Origin: Clostridia bacterium
GTDB taxonomy: Bacteria > Bacillota > Clostridia > Oscillospirales > CAG-272
Reading direction: 5' to 3'
NCBI GenBank assembly: GCA_017545225.1
Contig: JAFWPR010000096.1
Coordinates: 1 to 47,760, forward strand
DNA: 47,760 nt
Shown here one piece after another: positions 7,534-17,234 of the stretch. Below the pieces are notes generated by a model. That model had not been told where the DNA came from. It ran no database searches and saw only the letters and a list, made by a program, of their open reading frames with translations. Numbering within the stretch: position 1 is the first letter of the stretch; every line of letters starts with the position of its first letter. Both the position numbers and the translations under genes were made by a program.

Positions 7534-9339
7534 ATGGCAGACAAGATAAGAAAAAGAGAAGAGATCCCGGAAGAGTTCAAGTGGGATCTGTCGGCGATAT
7601 TCCCGTCCGACGAGGCGTGGGAAAAGGAGTGCGAAGCGGTCCGCCGCGATCTTGAAAAGTACGGTGATTTCAAGGGGAAGCTCGGCGAGGACCCCGCGTC
7701 GCTGCTCGGGTTTTTCAAACTTTCTGACGATCTGAACGTCCGCGTATCGAAGATATACGGGTACGCTTCCTGCTCGTCCGACGGAGACACGGCGAATTCG
7801 TTTTATCAGAATATGTCCTCGAAGGGTACGAGCGTCTACGTCGCGATGAACGCAGCGCGTTCGTTCGCGACGCCCGAGATCACGGCGATCCCGCAGGATA
7901 CGCTCGACCGCTTTTTCGAAGAAGAGCCCGAACTCGAAACGTACAGAAGACTTATTGAGTACGAGCGCAAGCTGAGCGAGCACGTTCTGTCCGCCGAGTG
8001 CGAGAGCATTCTCGCCTCCGCGGGCGAGATGGCGCGCGGACCGGAGAACATCGCGTCGGTCTTCCGTAACGCCGATATCCGTTTCCCCTCGGTAAAAGAC
8101 GAAAAAGGCGAGGAACACGAGCTGACCGGCGAGACGCTCGTTCCGCTTTTGCAGAACGAGGACCGCACGCTCCGCGAGAACGCTTTTCGCGAGTTTTACA
8201 ACACGTACCGCGGGTTCAGAAACACCGTCGCTTCTACGCTCGACGCCAACTTCAAATCGCTCGTCTTCTTCTCGAGGGCGAGAAAGTTCGAAACGACGCT
8301 CGACGCCGCGCTTTCTAACACCGAGGTCCCGGCGGCGGTCTACCGCAATCTTATCGCGTCCGTCCGCGCGAATCTTGACAAAATGTACCGCTACGTCGCG
8401 CTCCGAAAGAAGATGCTCGGGGTCGACGAGCTGCATATGTACGACGTTTACGTTCCTCTCGTCGCGGGATCCTCGAAAAAGATCCCGTTCGAAGAGGCGA
8501 AGTCGACCGTCCTCGACGCTCTGTCCGTCCTCGGCGAGGATTATACGGATATGCTGAAGGAGGGATTCAGGGATCGCTGGATCGACGTTTATCAGAACGT
8601 CGGAAAACGCGGGGGCGCGTATTCGTCGGGCTCGCCGTATCCGCATCCTTACGTTCTTCTCAATCACACGGACGATCTTGAGAGTATGTTCACTCTCGCT
8701 CACGAGATGGGTCACGCTCTGCACAGCTATCTTTCGCTCAAGAATCAGCCGACCTGTACGAACGATTACGTGATCTTCGTCGCGGAGGTCGCCTCCACGT
8801 GCAACGAGATCCTCCTGATGAGGTATCTGCTCGGAAAGACGGATGACAAAAAGGAGCGGATGGCGCTCGTCAATCATTTCCTCGATTCCTTCAAGGGGAC
8901 GGTCTTCCGCCAGACGATGTTCGCGGAATTCGAACTCTTCATGGGCGAGAAAGCGGAGGCGGGCGAGGCTCTCACCGCCGATCTGCTCGACGGGAAATAT
9001 CTCGAACTCAACAAACTCTACTTCGGTCCCGATATGATATCGGATCCCGGGATCGCGCTCGAGTGGGCGCGCATACCGCACTTTTTCTACAATTATTACG
9101 TATTCCAGTACGCAACGGGCTTTTCCGCGGCGGCGGCGATAGCGGAACGCATCCTGAAAGAGGGCAAGCCCGCCGTCGAGGATTACAAGAGATTCCTCTC
9201 CGGCGGCTTCTCCGCCGATCCCGTATCGCTTCTGAAGATCGCCGGAGTCGATATGTCGACTCCGGGACCGGTGAACTCCGCGCTCTCTCTGTTCGGCGAT
9301 CTCGTCGACGAGATGGAGCGTCTCGCGTCAGAACAGTAA
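7534..9339 (+). CDS. pepF: oligoendopeptidase F (M3B)
   Basis: A 601-residue cytoplasmic zinc metallopeptidase that hydrolyses peptides of about 7-17 residues. The zinc motif HEMGH lies at residues 390-394 with the third ligand Glu in the following helix (FVAEVASTCNE). Length and overall sequence match PepF of Firmicutes. It begins one base after the HD gene. A second, more distant M3 peptidase lies at 22736-24433, so the organism seems to invest in peptide use. Confidence 0.93.
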   Translation: MADKIRKREEIPEEFKWDLSAIFPSDEAWEKECEAVRRDLEKYGDFKGKLGEDPASLLGFFKLSDDLNVRVSKIYGYASCSSDGDTANSFYQNMSSKGTSVYVAMNAARSFATPEITAIPQDTLDRFFEEEPELETYRRLIEYERKLSEHVLSAECESILASAGEMARGPENIASVFRNADIRFPSVKDEKGEEHELTGETLVPLLQNEDRTLRENAFREFYNTYRGFRNTVASTLDANFKSLVFFSRARKFETTLDAALSNTEVPAAVYRNLIASVRANLDKMYRYVALRKKMLGVDELHMYDVYVPLVAGSSKKIPFEEAKSTVLDALSVLGEDYTDMLKEGFRDRWIDVYQNVGKRGGAYSSGSPYPHPYVLLNHTDDLESMFTLAHEMGHALHSYLSLKNQPTCTNDYVIFVAEVASTCNEILLMRYLLGKTDDKKERMALVNHFLDSFKGTVFRQTMFAEFELFMGEKAEAGEALTADLLDGKYLELNKLYFGPDMISDPGIALEWARIPHFFYNYYVFQYATGFSAAAAIAERILKEGKPAVEDYKRFLSGGFSADPVSLLKIAGVDMSTPGPVNSALSLFGDLVDEMERLASEQ

Positions 9340-9385
9340 AACAGATCCCAAAGGGATCAAAAAAATAAGAACGGAGGACGTGCAA

Positions 9386-12300
9386 ATGTTTAAGAGACTG
9401 ATAAGCGTCGTCATAGCGGCGCTGATGGTCGTCTCACTCGTTCCCGCCGTATTCGCGGCGAAGCCGACCGATTTCCCCGATATGCCGAAAAAGGGATTCT
9501 GGTCGTACGACGCGCTTTCCGCGGCGGTCGAAAACGGACTTTTGAACGGCTCGGGCGGAAAACTCCTGCCCGGGGACAACCTCACGCGCGCCGAGATGGC
9601 GGCGATAGTGAACCGCGCGTTCGGAGCGATAGCGACTTCGGACGTCAGCGAATTCAAGGACGTGAAAAAAGGCGACTGGTTCTACAACGACGTCGCCAAG
9701 GCGCTGAGAATGGGAACGTTCAAGGGCAGCGGCGGCGGTATGATGAACCCGGACGACCCGATCCTCCGCGAGCAGGCGTTCACCGTGGTGGCGCGCGCTC
9801 TGAAGCTCGAGGACGGAGACCCCTCCGCTCTGAACAGATTTTCAGACGCCGGGGCGATCTCCGACTGGGCCAGGGGGCCGATCGCCGCGATGGCGGCGGC
9901 GGGTTACGTCAACGGAAGCGGCGGTAAACTCAACCCGGGCGACACGATCACCCGTGAGGAGTTCGCGCAGGTCTTCTACAACGTGATCAAGAAGTACGTC
10001 AAGACGGCCGGCACGTTCTCAGAGGACGTGACGGGCAACCTTATCGTCAACGTACCGGGCGTGACGCTGAAGGATATGAAAGTAACGGGCGACCTCATCG
10101 TCGGCGAGGGCGTAGATAACGGAGAGGTCACTCTCGATAACGTGGAAGTGACGGGCAGACTGCTCGTCAGAGGCGGAGGAGAGAACTCCGTCGTCATCAC
10201 GAACACATCGACGGTCGGTTCGATCCTGATCAGCAAAACGGGCGACGGAGGAGTCCGCGTCCGCACCGAAGAGGGATGCCGCGTCGAAACGGTCGTCGTT
10301 GACGACGGCCGCGACGAGATCATCCTCGAGGGCGGGATGAACCAAATCGTCATCAACACAGATACTCCCGTCATCATCAGGGACGGCGACGTCGTCGGTC
10401 TTACCGTAACAGCTCCGGGAGCCGTCGTAACGGTCGAAGACGGAAGCGTTATGAGCGTCTTGATAAAAGCGGGCGCCGCAGACGCCGTGCTTTCGGTCGG
10501 AGAGTCTGCCGTGATCGACAGCCTTTCGGACGAAGCACCCGGCGCGTATATAAGGGGCGACGGCAAGATAGAGCTTGCGACGGTATCCGGAAACGAAACG
10601 ACGTACGACGTCGTCGGCACGACGCTCACCGTAGCGGAGGGCGCGAAGAACGTCGTCGAATGCGGCAAACCCGTAGAAGGCGGGCAGACCGTAATAACCG
10701 GCATGGAGGATCACGTACACGAATGGGGCGAGGGCGCCGTCACGAAAGAGGCGACCTGCACCGAGGACGGCGTGAGGACCTTCACCTGCAAGTGCGGCGA
10801 GACGAAGACCGAGACGATCCCGGCGAAGGGTCACACTCCCGCCGAAGCGGTCAAAGAGAACGAAACGGCTCCCACCTGCACGGCAGCGGGTAAGTACGAC
10901 GAAGTCGTTTACTGCTCCGTCTGCTCCGCGGAACTCAGCCGAGGGACGAAGACGGTCGAGGCTCTCGGCCACGACTGGGACGACGGAGTCACCGTGATCG
11001 AGGCGACCTACGAGACCGAAGGACTGATCCGCTACACCTGCTCTCGCTGCGGCGAGACGAGAGACGAGGTCGTCCCCGTGATCGGTCACGAGCACGTCTG
11101 GGACGAGGGCGTCGAAACGAAAGAGGCGACCTTCTTCGAGCCCGGCGAGATCACATATACGTGCCGGGGATGCGGCGCGACGAGGACTGAACAGATCGAT
11201 CCTCTGCCTCCGTACGCGGTCTTCACGGAAACGGAGCCGCTCCTCTTCGATACGCTCGAGGATGCGGTCGCAGAGGCGTCGAAACATCCTTATCACAATG
11301 ACCCCGACGAGGACGAGTGGACGGAGTATTCTATCTTGCTCCTCGGTCCGGACAAGCGCGAAAACCTTGTCCTTGAGAGCGGTTACAACCTTATCGTCTA
11401 CGGCCGCCTCGAGGTCGAAGGCGGGATCACTCTCGGAGCGTCCGATTACGCGCACTGTCCCGGCGCGGGCGCCGCGCGTCTGATCGTCTCTATGGAGGAA
11501 GGCGTATTCTTCTCCGTCGGAGGCAGGACGGTGTTCGACGGCGACGTGCCGGAGAACGGTTCGTTCAGAATGATATCCGACAACACCGAGGGCTCGGGGC
11601 GTCTCACGATCACCGGTTTCCGCGACGTCGAAAAATCGGAAGATCCCGACGGCGCGACGGTGTATGAGAAACCGGTCCTCTGCCTCGAAGGCAGCCCGGA
11701 CGTTTACGACTCCGTCGAGATCATAGGCGACGCCGACTTCACGTCGTGGACCGACGGCTTCATGATCGAAGACAACTTTGACGAGGTCCGGCTCGAGGGC
11801 GACTTATCCGTCGACGGATTGGAGTTGTGGAACACGCCTCTCGACTTCACGGGCGGCGCGTCGTTCACGCTCGGCGGGGTGAAATATATCGGCACGTCCT
11901 CCGACGCCGCGATCCGGATGGTCGACGACGGAGGAGCGGAGATCTGGGCGTCCGTCGAGGAAGGCGGCAGCGTTCACTTCACCGGAAGGGAAGCCCGCTT
12001 CAGTTGCGACTTCGAGTTTGACGGCAGACTGGATTTTGCTCCTCTGCGCGACAGCGAAGACGAGTTCCTCGTCACCGTCGGCGAGGACGCCCGCGTCACG
12101 CTCGGCGGCGAAGTGATAGTGAACGGGGGCGTAAGGCTCGTCAACGACGGTACTATTACGGCAGAGCGGTGCTATCTCTGCGTCGACGGCGCGATCGAAA
12201 ACAACGGTACGTTCGAGACGGCTCCCGTCCGGTCCGACGACGGACATTACGTGATCTCGGAGATCGAATTCCGCGGAGGATCGAAGTTCATCAACCGCGG

Positions 12301-15055
12301 TCAGTTCACCGTGGGCGGATTTGATACCGAAGAAGGATACCGCTTCTGCGAATTCAGCGTGGTGGGCGGCGAGGCGCTCAACGAAGAGAGCGGACGGATC
12401 GACAACTCCGGTTCGTTCTACGTCGAGGGCGGATCGTTCGTCAACGACGGCCTGATCATAACGAGCAACGATTTCCAGCTCCGTTCCGGCATGGCGCGCA
12501 CTATTGAGATAGCCGGCGAAGACGGCGGCTGGACCGAAGAGAGTCCCGGATACCTTGAATCGGTCAACAGAGGCACGGTCATAAACCGCGGATTCTTCAA
12601 CGTCTCCGGTTCCTCGCTCGTCAACGAGGGCAGAATTGAAAACGACGGCGGCCGCTTCTACGTTCACTCGCAGGGCGCGTTCACCCAGGTCGAGACGATC
12701 GAAAGAGTTCCCGGACAACCCGAAAACGGAGAAGACTGGGATTACTTCTGGGGTTGGGATCACGAAAACGGCGGCTGGTTCAGAAGCGTCGACTGGCATT
12801 ACGAGGCGGACGAGATCGACCGCGCGGCGTTTACCAACGGCGGAACGTTCATGAATTTTTCGGACGCCGAGTTCTCCGGAGCCGCCGTCACCAATACGGG
12901 CAGCTTCGGAAACTCCGACCGCGTCGTGATCCGCGAGATGTCGATGGACAATTACGACGGAGATTACGATCATATCTTATTCCCCGACGGCATCGAGTTC
13001 CCGATCTCCGAGGTGAAAAACATCGGCAGATTCGTCAACGGCACGACGACGGGCGTCGGAGAGGGCTGGGACGGTTCCGACGGATACGTCGAGCTCAGGA
13101 TTTCGGCCTTCGAAAACGCCGGAGAGATCGTGAACAACGGCAGATTCGAGCTGAGAGGCGCGGATTATTCCCAGACGTCCGGCTCGAGGCTCGTGACTTA
13201 CAACGCGTCCGGACTTGAGATCACGGGCGGCTCCCTTACCGTTCCCGCCGATTCAGAATTCCTCAACGAAGGGTATCTGAGGATCACCGACGAGTTCGGC
13301 GAGAACGTTGAGTTCGGCAAGTGCGATCTGTCGGGATTCGAGAACTTCTTCACCGACTGGGTCGAGGAATCGAACGATTCCAGATGGCTCGACTATTCCG
13401 TCAACGTTTACGATATGACGGGATACGAAGAAGCCGTGGCCGAGCAGTCAGAGAGAGAGGGAAGATACAGATACAACCGCCTTGACTTCCGCGGCGATAT
13501 AACGTTCACGGAGGACGAGGTCCTCGACGACTTCAACGACTACTGGATAATGTCGGGCGAGGCGTTCGGATGGTTCGAGCATACTGAGGACGGCGACGTC
13601 CTCGTCGGCGAACAGACGGAGACCTCCGAATGGCGAGGCTACGACAAAGGCGTGACCTTTACGGTCGCCGAAGGCGCGACGGTCACCGTGGGCAACGATA
13701 CGACCTTCATCGTCAACGGCGACGACTGGGACGAGTGGCGCGTCACGTTCCCCGGCACGCTCAAAGTCGACGGCACGTTCAAGATCGCAGGCGCGATCGA
13801 AGAGGTGTGGGACGACGAGGGCGAACGCATTTCCGACCGGCTCGGAGAGGGCAGAGTCGAGGTCTGGATGGACGGCTCCGTCGACGCCGGTAACGGCGAG
13901 ATCGTAAATAACGGATACTTCGAGGTCCGCTATCACGAGAACTTCCACCGCGACGGCGACGTATTCATAAACGACGGCGGATTCTTCAGACCCGCAGAGA
14001 CCGTTCTCGTCGGCTTGCCCGACAACTATATCCCGTGCGCGGAGGTCCGCACGAGCGAGGGCTTCGCGCAGGCTGTGGCATGGACTGATCCCGTATTCCT
14101 CAGGATCTGTCCGAGATACGATTCGGTAGTCACCGTCAGGGACGACCTCGTTCTCGGCGAGGGCGTTCAGCTCTCGATCGAGGGCAACAGCGGCCTGATC
14201 GTGGAATACGGCGCGACCTTTACGGTCTCGCCCGGCGCGTACGTGGACAACCACGGCGACGTCACGGTATGGGGCGACCTCATCGTCGAGGGCGCGTTCT
14301 GGTCCGACCGGAATATCGAGGTCGGAGCCGTTACCGGATCGGAAGAAGCGCGTATCGTCGTCAGAGGAAATCTCGAAACGTGGGGCGGCAATACCGTCGT
14401 AGTGTACGAAACGGGCGAAGTGATCCTCGAGGGCGCGGGGCTGATACGGTGCGAAGGTGATCCCGTCAGGGTCTCCGTTGCGGAAGGTTGGACGCCCGAC
14501 GGAAATATCGGCGGGATAATTCTTCCCGACGGAGTCGTGATCAACGTCGAAGGCGGACGTACGGGATTCGACGACCGCAACACCGTTTTCGAAGGCGACG
14601 CCACCGTCAATTTCTCGGGAGATCCGAACGGGTCGGCGAACGTCATCGCGGGTGAAGGGTCGACCGTCACCGTAAACGGGATGACGCTCGAATACCGTGA
14701 CGGCGGGCTGTACGGCAACGACTTCAGCGTTTGTGTAAACGGCGAGTGGTTTTATCTCGCCCCGCACATATTCGGTCTCGGCGACAATCCGGAGATCTTT
14801 ATCGGTATCTGCGACGAGAGAGTCGGATATAAGGTCTTCAAAGACGGCGAAGAACTCGAATATGAGATCGAGTATATCGACGAAGAGGATGAGCATAAGA
14901 CCCACCTGTTCAGCAAAGACCCGAATAACTGGTTCGAGGCGGGAGAGGATTACGATCCTAACCTCACCCTTGTGATCACTTTCCCCGGCGGAGTGACCGT
15001 GATAATCAACGGCGTGCCGCTGAAACCCGAGTGGGAAGAGAACCACGGCAATTGA
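9386..15055 (+). CDS. giant SLH-anchored beta-helix surface protein
   Basis: An 1889-residue exported protein. Signal peptide 1-25 (ends VFAA), three SLH domains (about 28-78, 88-138, 150-203), then a polymer-forming, bactofilin-like strand repeat (about 215-430: GDLIVGEGV, GRLLVRGGG) as found next to SLH domains in S-layer proteins. Residues about 440-610 hold three copies of a Cys/His module with the pattern H-x-W...EATC...YTC-x-x-CG and GH at the end; the third lacks the first Cys. From 620 to about 1790 runs a very long beta-helix-like tract with recurring 'N-x-G-x-F/I-x-N-x-G' turns. No LPxTG motif. GGAGG (9373-9377) selects ATG 9386 over GTG 9380. Adhesin or wall-scaffold function is inferred. 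Confidence 0.85.
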   Translation: MFKRLISVVIAALMVVSLVPAVFAAKPTDFPDMPKKGFWSYDALSAAVENGLLNGSGGKLLPGDNLTRAEMAAIVNRAFGAIATSDVSEFKDVKKGDWFYNDVAKALRMGTFKGSGGGMMNPDDPILREQAFTVVARALKLEDGDPSALNRFSDAGAISDWARGPIAAMAAAGYVNGSGGKLNPGDTITREEFAQVFYNVIKKYVKTAGTFSEDVTGNLIVNVPGVTLKDMKVTGDLIVGEGVDNGEVTLDNVEVTGRLLVRGGGENSVVITNTSTVGSILISKTGDGGVRVRTEEGCRVETVVVDDGRDEIILEGGMNQIVINTDTPVIIRDGDVVGLTVTAPGAVVTVEDGSVMSVLIKAGAADAVLSVGESAVIDSLSDEAPGAYIRGDGKIELATVSGNETTYDVVGTTLTVAEGAKNVVECGKPVEGGQTVITGMEDHVHEWGEGAVTKEATCTEDGVRTFTCKCGETKTETIPAKGHTPAEAVKENETAPTCTAAGKYDEVVYCSVCSAELSRGTKTVEALGHDWDDGVTVIEATYETEGLIRYTCSRCGETRDEVVPVIGHEHVWDEGVETKEATFFEPGEITYTCRGCGATRTEQIDPLPPYAVFTETEPLLFDTLEDAVAEASKHPYHNDPDEDEWTEYSILLLGPDKRENLVLESGYNLIVYGRLEVEGGITLGASDYAHCPGAGAARLIVSMEEGVFFSVGGRTVFDGDVPENGSFRMISDNTEGSGRLTITGFRDVEKSEDPDGATVYEKPVLCLEGSPDVYDSVEIIGDADFTSWTDGFMIEDNFDEVRLEGDLSVDGLELWNTPLDFTGGASFTLGGVKYIGTSSDAAIRMVDDGGAEIWASVEEGGSVHFTGREARFSCDFEFDGRLDFAPLRDSEDEFLVTVGEDARVTLGGEVIVNGGVRLVNDGTITAERCYLCVDGAIENNGTFETAPVRSDDGHYVISEIEFRGGSKFINRGQFTVGGFDTEEGYRFCEFSVVGGEALNEESGRIDNSGSFYVEGGSFVNDGLIITSNDFQLRSGMARTIEIAGEDGGWTEESPGYLESVNRGTVINRGFFNVSGSSLVNEGRIENDGGRFYVHSQGAFTQVETIERVPGQPENGEDWDYFWGWDHENGGWFRSVDWHYEADEIDRAAFTNGGTFMNFSDAEFSGAAVTNTGSFGNSDRVVIREMSMDNYDGDYDHILFPDGIEFPISEVKNIGRFVNGTTTGVGEGWDGSDGYVELRISAFENAGEIVNNGRFELRGADYSQTSGSRLVTYNASGLEITGGSLTVPADSEFLNEGYLRITDEFGENVEFGKCDLSGFENFFTDWVEESNDSRWLDYSVNVYDMTGYEEAVAEQSEREGRYRYNRLDFRGDITFTEDEVLDDFNDYWIMSGEAFGWFEHTEDGDVLVGEQTETSEWRGYDKGVTFTVAEGATVTVGNDTTFIVNGDDWDEWRVTFPGTLKVDGTFKIAGAIEEVWDDEGERISDRLGEGRVEVWMDGSVDAGNGEIVNNGYFEVRYHENFHRDGDVFINDGGFFRPAETVLVGLPDNYIPCAEVRTSEGFAQAVAWTDPVFLRICPRYDSVVTVRDDLVLGEGVQLSIEGNSGLIVEYGATFTVSPGAYVDNHGDVTVWGDLIVEGAFWSDRNIEVGAVTGSEEARIVVRGNLETWGGNTVVVYETGEVILEGAGLIRCEGDPVRVSVAEGWTPDGNIGGIILPDGVVINVEGGRTGFDDRNTVFEGDATVNFSGDPNGSANVIAGEGSTVTVNGMTLEYRDGGLYGNDFSVCVNGEWFYLAPHIFGLGDNPEIFIGICDERVGYKVFKDGEELEYEIEYIDEEDEHKTHLFSKDPNNWFEAGEDYDPNLTLVITFPGGVTVIINGVPLKPEWEENHGN

Positions 15056-15064
15056 ACGCAATAG

Positions 15065-15091
15065 AAAAGCGCCCCGAAAGGGGCGCTTTTT
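15065..15091 (+). terminator. intrinsic terminator after the giant SLH gene
   Basis: Arms AAAAGCGCCCC (15065-15075) and GGGGCGCTTTT (15080-15090) with a GAAA tetraloop, ending in a U run. Confidence 0.9.
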
Positions 15092-15181
15092 CACTGCATT
15101 GCTCGTTACCGCGCCGAAAGTACGGGCCGGTCGGCGGGTAATGAAAAGAGACGTTTTATCAAAGCGAAAAAACGCTTTCTC

Positions 15182-15236
15182 TTTACATAACGGTCAAAGT
15201 GTAGTATAATATACGGTACGTCAAAGCGCGTACCGT
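15182..15236 (+). promoter_or_regulatory. promoter and downstream operator-like inverted repeat
   Basis: TTTACA (15182-15187), 17-bp spacer, TATAAT (15205-15210). Just after the -10 box lies a perfect inverted repeat ACGGTACG (15213-15220) and CGTACCGT (15229-15236) with eight bases between. It covers the predicted start of transcription, so it could be a repressor site or a leader hairpin controlling the downstream GH43 gene. Confidence 0.75.
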
Positions 15237-15253
15237 TTCAAGTAGACTGATAA

Positions 15254-17191
15254 ATGATAAAAAGAATTTCCGGTATCGCTGCGGCGGTTATCGCCGCGGT
15301 GATCCTGTCCGCCGCCGTGATCGCGGTTTCCGCGACGCCGCCCGTCCAGATCCCGTTTGAAGACGTTCCGGGATCCGAGTGGTACTATTCGGACGTCGCC
15401 GGAGCTTACTATAAGGGGTTCGTAAACGGAAGAACGGAGACGCTCTTCGCGCCGGAAGAAAACGTGACGAGAGCGGAGATCGCAACGATCCTCTCCCGCG
15501 TGGACGGAGCGGGGATCGATCCGAACGCGACCGTTTCTTATCCAGACGTCAAGCCGGGAGAGTGGTACGTCCCGTACCTCGCGTGGGCGACGGCGAAGGG
15601 TATCCTCAAGGGTTACCCCGACGGGACGGCGAAGCCGAACGCCCCCGTCACGCGCGCCGAGATGGCGGTCATGCTGGCAAGATACGCCTCGATGAGAGAA
15701 CTTGCGCTTCCGGCGGCCCCGCTGACCGACGCGTTCAGCGACGCGGGCTCGTTTGAAAGCTGGTACTCGGACGAGGCGGAGACGCTTCGCTTCGCGGGCA
15801 TCTTCGGCGGTGACGCCGCGAGAAGATTCAACCCGGATTCCAACGCAACGCGCGCGGAGGTCGCGGCTCTCGCGATCAGATTCAACGCGTCCGCAGATAA
15901 AGCCGAAAGCACCGTTCTCGTCGCGTCGAGTTATAAGAATCTGAGGCCCGCCGTGATCCGCGTCAGCGAAGATACCCGTGACGGCGCTTACGTTTCGGGG
16001 GCGATCCAGACCGCGACCGGAAAAAGCGTCCTTGACGTTGACGATTCGTTCCCGAAGCAGAAGATAGAGATCGTGCTCAGCGACGCGGACCGTCCCGAAT
16101 CCGAAGGGATCGTCGACGGCCTCGGCGAGACCGAATACCGCATCCGGGTAACGGAAAAAGACGGCTATATCACCGTCGCGATCGGATACAGAAGATTTTT
16201 CGTCCTCGAAGAGGTGACCGCACGGCTGATCGACGAGTATTACTCCGACGGCGAGCTCAGACTGCCGAAGGATCTCGATATCACCGTCAAGGTCGGATTC
16301 CCGTACGAGGGGCGAGAGGACGAGGTCATAACCGAGAGCGATATCTCACAGCTTCGCGACCCGTTCGTTCTCATTGAGAACGGAGTTTACTACGTCTACG
16401 GCACCGGCTGGAGGATGTACAAGAACACGTCAGGCGATCTTGCGGGACCGTGGGAGGGACCGTATAACGTCGTGACCGTGCCGGAGGATTACTCAAAAGA
16501 CAAATGGGCGCCCGAAGTGTACAGGTACGGCGGAGCATACTATATGTTCACGACTTTCAAGTCGAAGACGACGGGAAAGCACGGCTGCGCCGTCTTTCGC
16601 GCCGACTCCCCGGAGGGCCCGTTTGAGATCTGGTCCGACGGTACCGTGACTCCCGCCGAATGGGATTCGATCGACGGAACTCTGTATATAGATCCGAAAG
16701 GCGATCCGTGGATGGTATTCGTCCACGAACACGTATCGACCGACGACCGTGTCGGAAGGATGGACGCGGCGCGTCTCGATCCCGAACTCAAAGGATTCGT
16801 TTCCGAGCCCGTCGAACTGTTCACCGCGCACGACCCCGTCTGGTCGAACGGGACGATCACGGACGGCCCGTTCATGTATACGTGCGAGGACGGATCGCTT
16901 CTGATGATCTGGTCGAACTACGACGTGTTCGGATACTGCGTCGCGATGGCGAAGAGCGAGAGCGGCGACGTTACGGGTCCGTGGGTACAGATCGAAGACA
17001 GACTGTACTCGTACGGTATGTTCGGCACCTGGGAGGGCGGTCACGGAATGATCTTCCGCGCCCTTGACGGCAATACGTATCTCTCGTATCATTCGCCGAA
17101 CGAAAAAATGGGCGACAGAGGCTCCGTTCCGTGCTTCATGCGGATAAGAGAGGAAAACGGCCTTCTCGTCCCCGACTTCAAAAACAGTTAA
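15254..17191 (+). CDS. SLH-domain surface protein with GH43 beta-propeller (paralogue 2)
   Basis: A 645-residue protein with the same architecture as 1796-3769: signal peptide (1-27), three SLH domains (about 34-84, 95-145, 160-212), an unassigned middle domain (about 218-350) and a GH43 propeller (about 366 to the end). Catalytic positions: Asp369 (LRDPF), Asp474 (SIDGT), and Asp537 in ITDGPF where paralogue 1 has Glu in CEGPY. Several GH43 groups carry DGP at this point, so activity is likely retained but specificity may differ. The ribosome binding site before ATG 15254 is weak. A 7-bp hairpin without a U run (17195-17210) separates it from the lipoprotein gene, which may be cotranscribed. 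Confidence 0.87.
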   Translation: MIKRISGIAAAVIAAVILSAAVIAVSATPPVQIPFEDVPGSEWYYSDVAGAYYKGFVNGRTETLFAPEENVTRAEIATILSRVDGAGIDPNATVSYPDVKPGEWYVPYLAWATAKGILKGYPDGTAKPNAPVTRAEMAVMLARYASMRELALPAAPLTDAFSDAGSFESWYSDEAETLRFAGIFGGDAARRFNPDSNATRAEVAALAIRFNASADKAESTVLVASSYKNLRPAVIRVSEDTRDGAYVSGAIQTATGKSVLDVDDSFPKQKIEIVLSDADRPESEGIVDGLGETEYRIRVTEKDGYITVAIGYRRFFVLEEVTARLIDEYYSDGELRLPKDLDITVKVGFPYEGREDEVITESDISQLRDPFVLIENGVYYVYGTGWRMYKNTSGDLAGPWEGPYNVVTVPEDYSKDKWAPEVYRYGGAYYMFTTFKSKTTGKHGCAVFRADSPEGPFEIWSDGTVTPAEWDSIDGTLYIDPKGDPWMVFVHEHVSTDDRVGRMDAARLDPELKGFVSEPVELFTAHDPVWSNGTITDGPFMYTCEDGSLLMIWSNYDVFGYCVAMAKSESGDVTGPWVQIEDRLYSYGMFGTWEGGHGMIFRALDGNTYLSYHSPNEKMGDRGSVPCFMRIREENGLLVPDFKNS

Positions 17192-17234
17192 ATACGAACT
17201 GTTCAGTTCGATAAAAGAAAAGAGGAAAGACAAA

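Noticed and set aside
7402..9081. 559-residue open frame on the minus strand over pepF
   Set aside because: It is the antisense shadow of a well-supported gene in GC-rich DNA; it has low-complexity Arg/Asp composition and no ribosome binding site.
9339..9386. Hairpin GATCCC/GGGATC after pepF as a terminator
   Set aside because: It is followed by A, not U, on the plus strand, so the giant SLH gene may be read through from pepF.
13448..15094. 548-residue minus-strand frame over the giant SLH gene
   Set aside because: Antisense shadow; no start signal and no recognisable motif.
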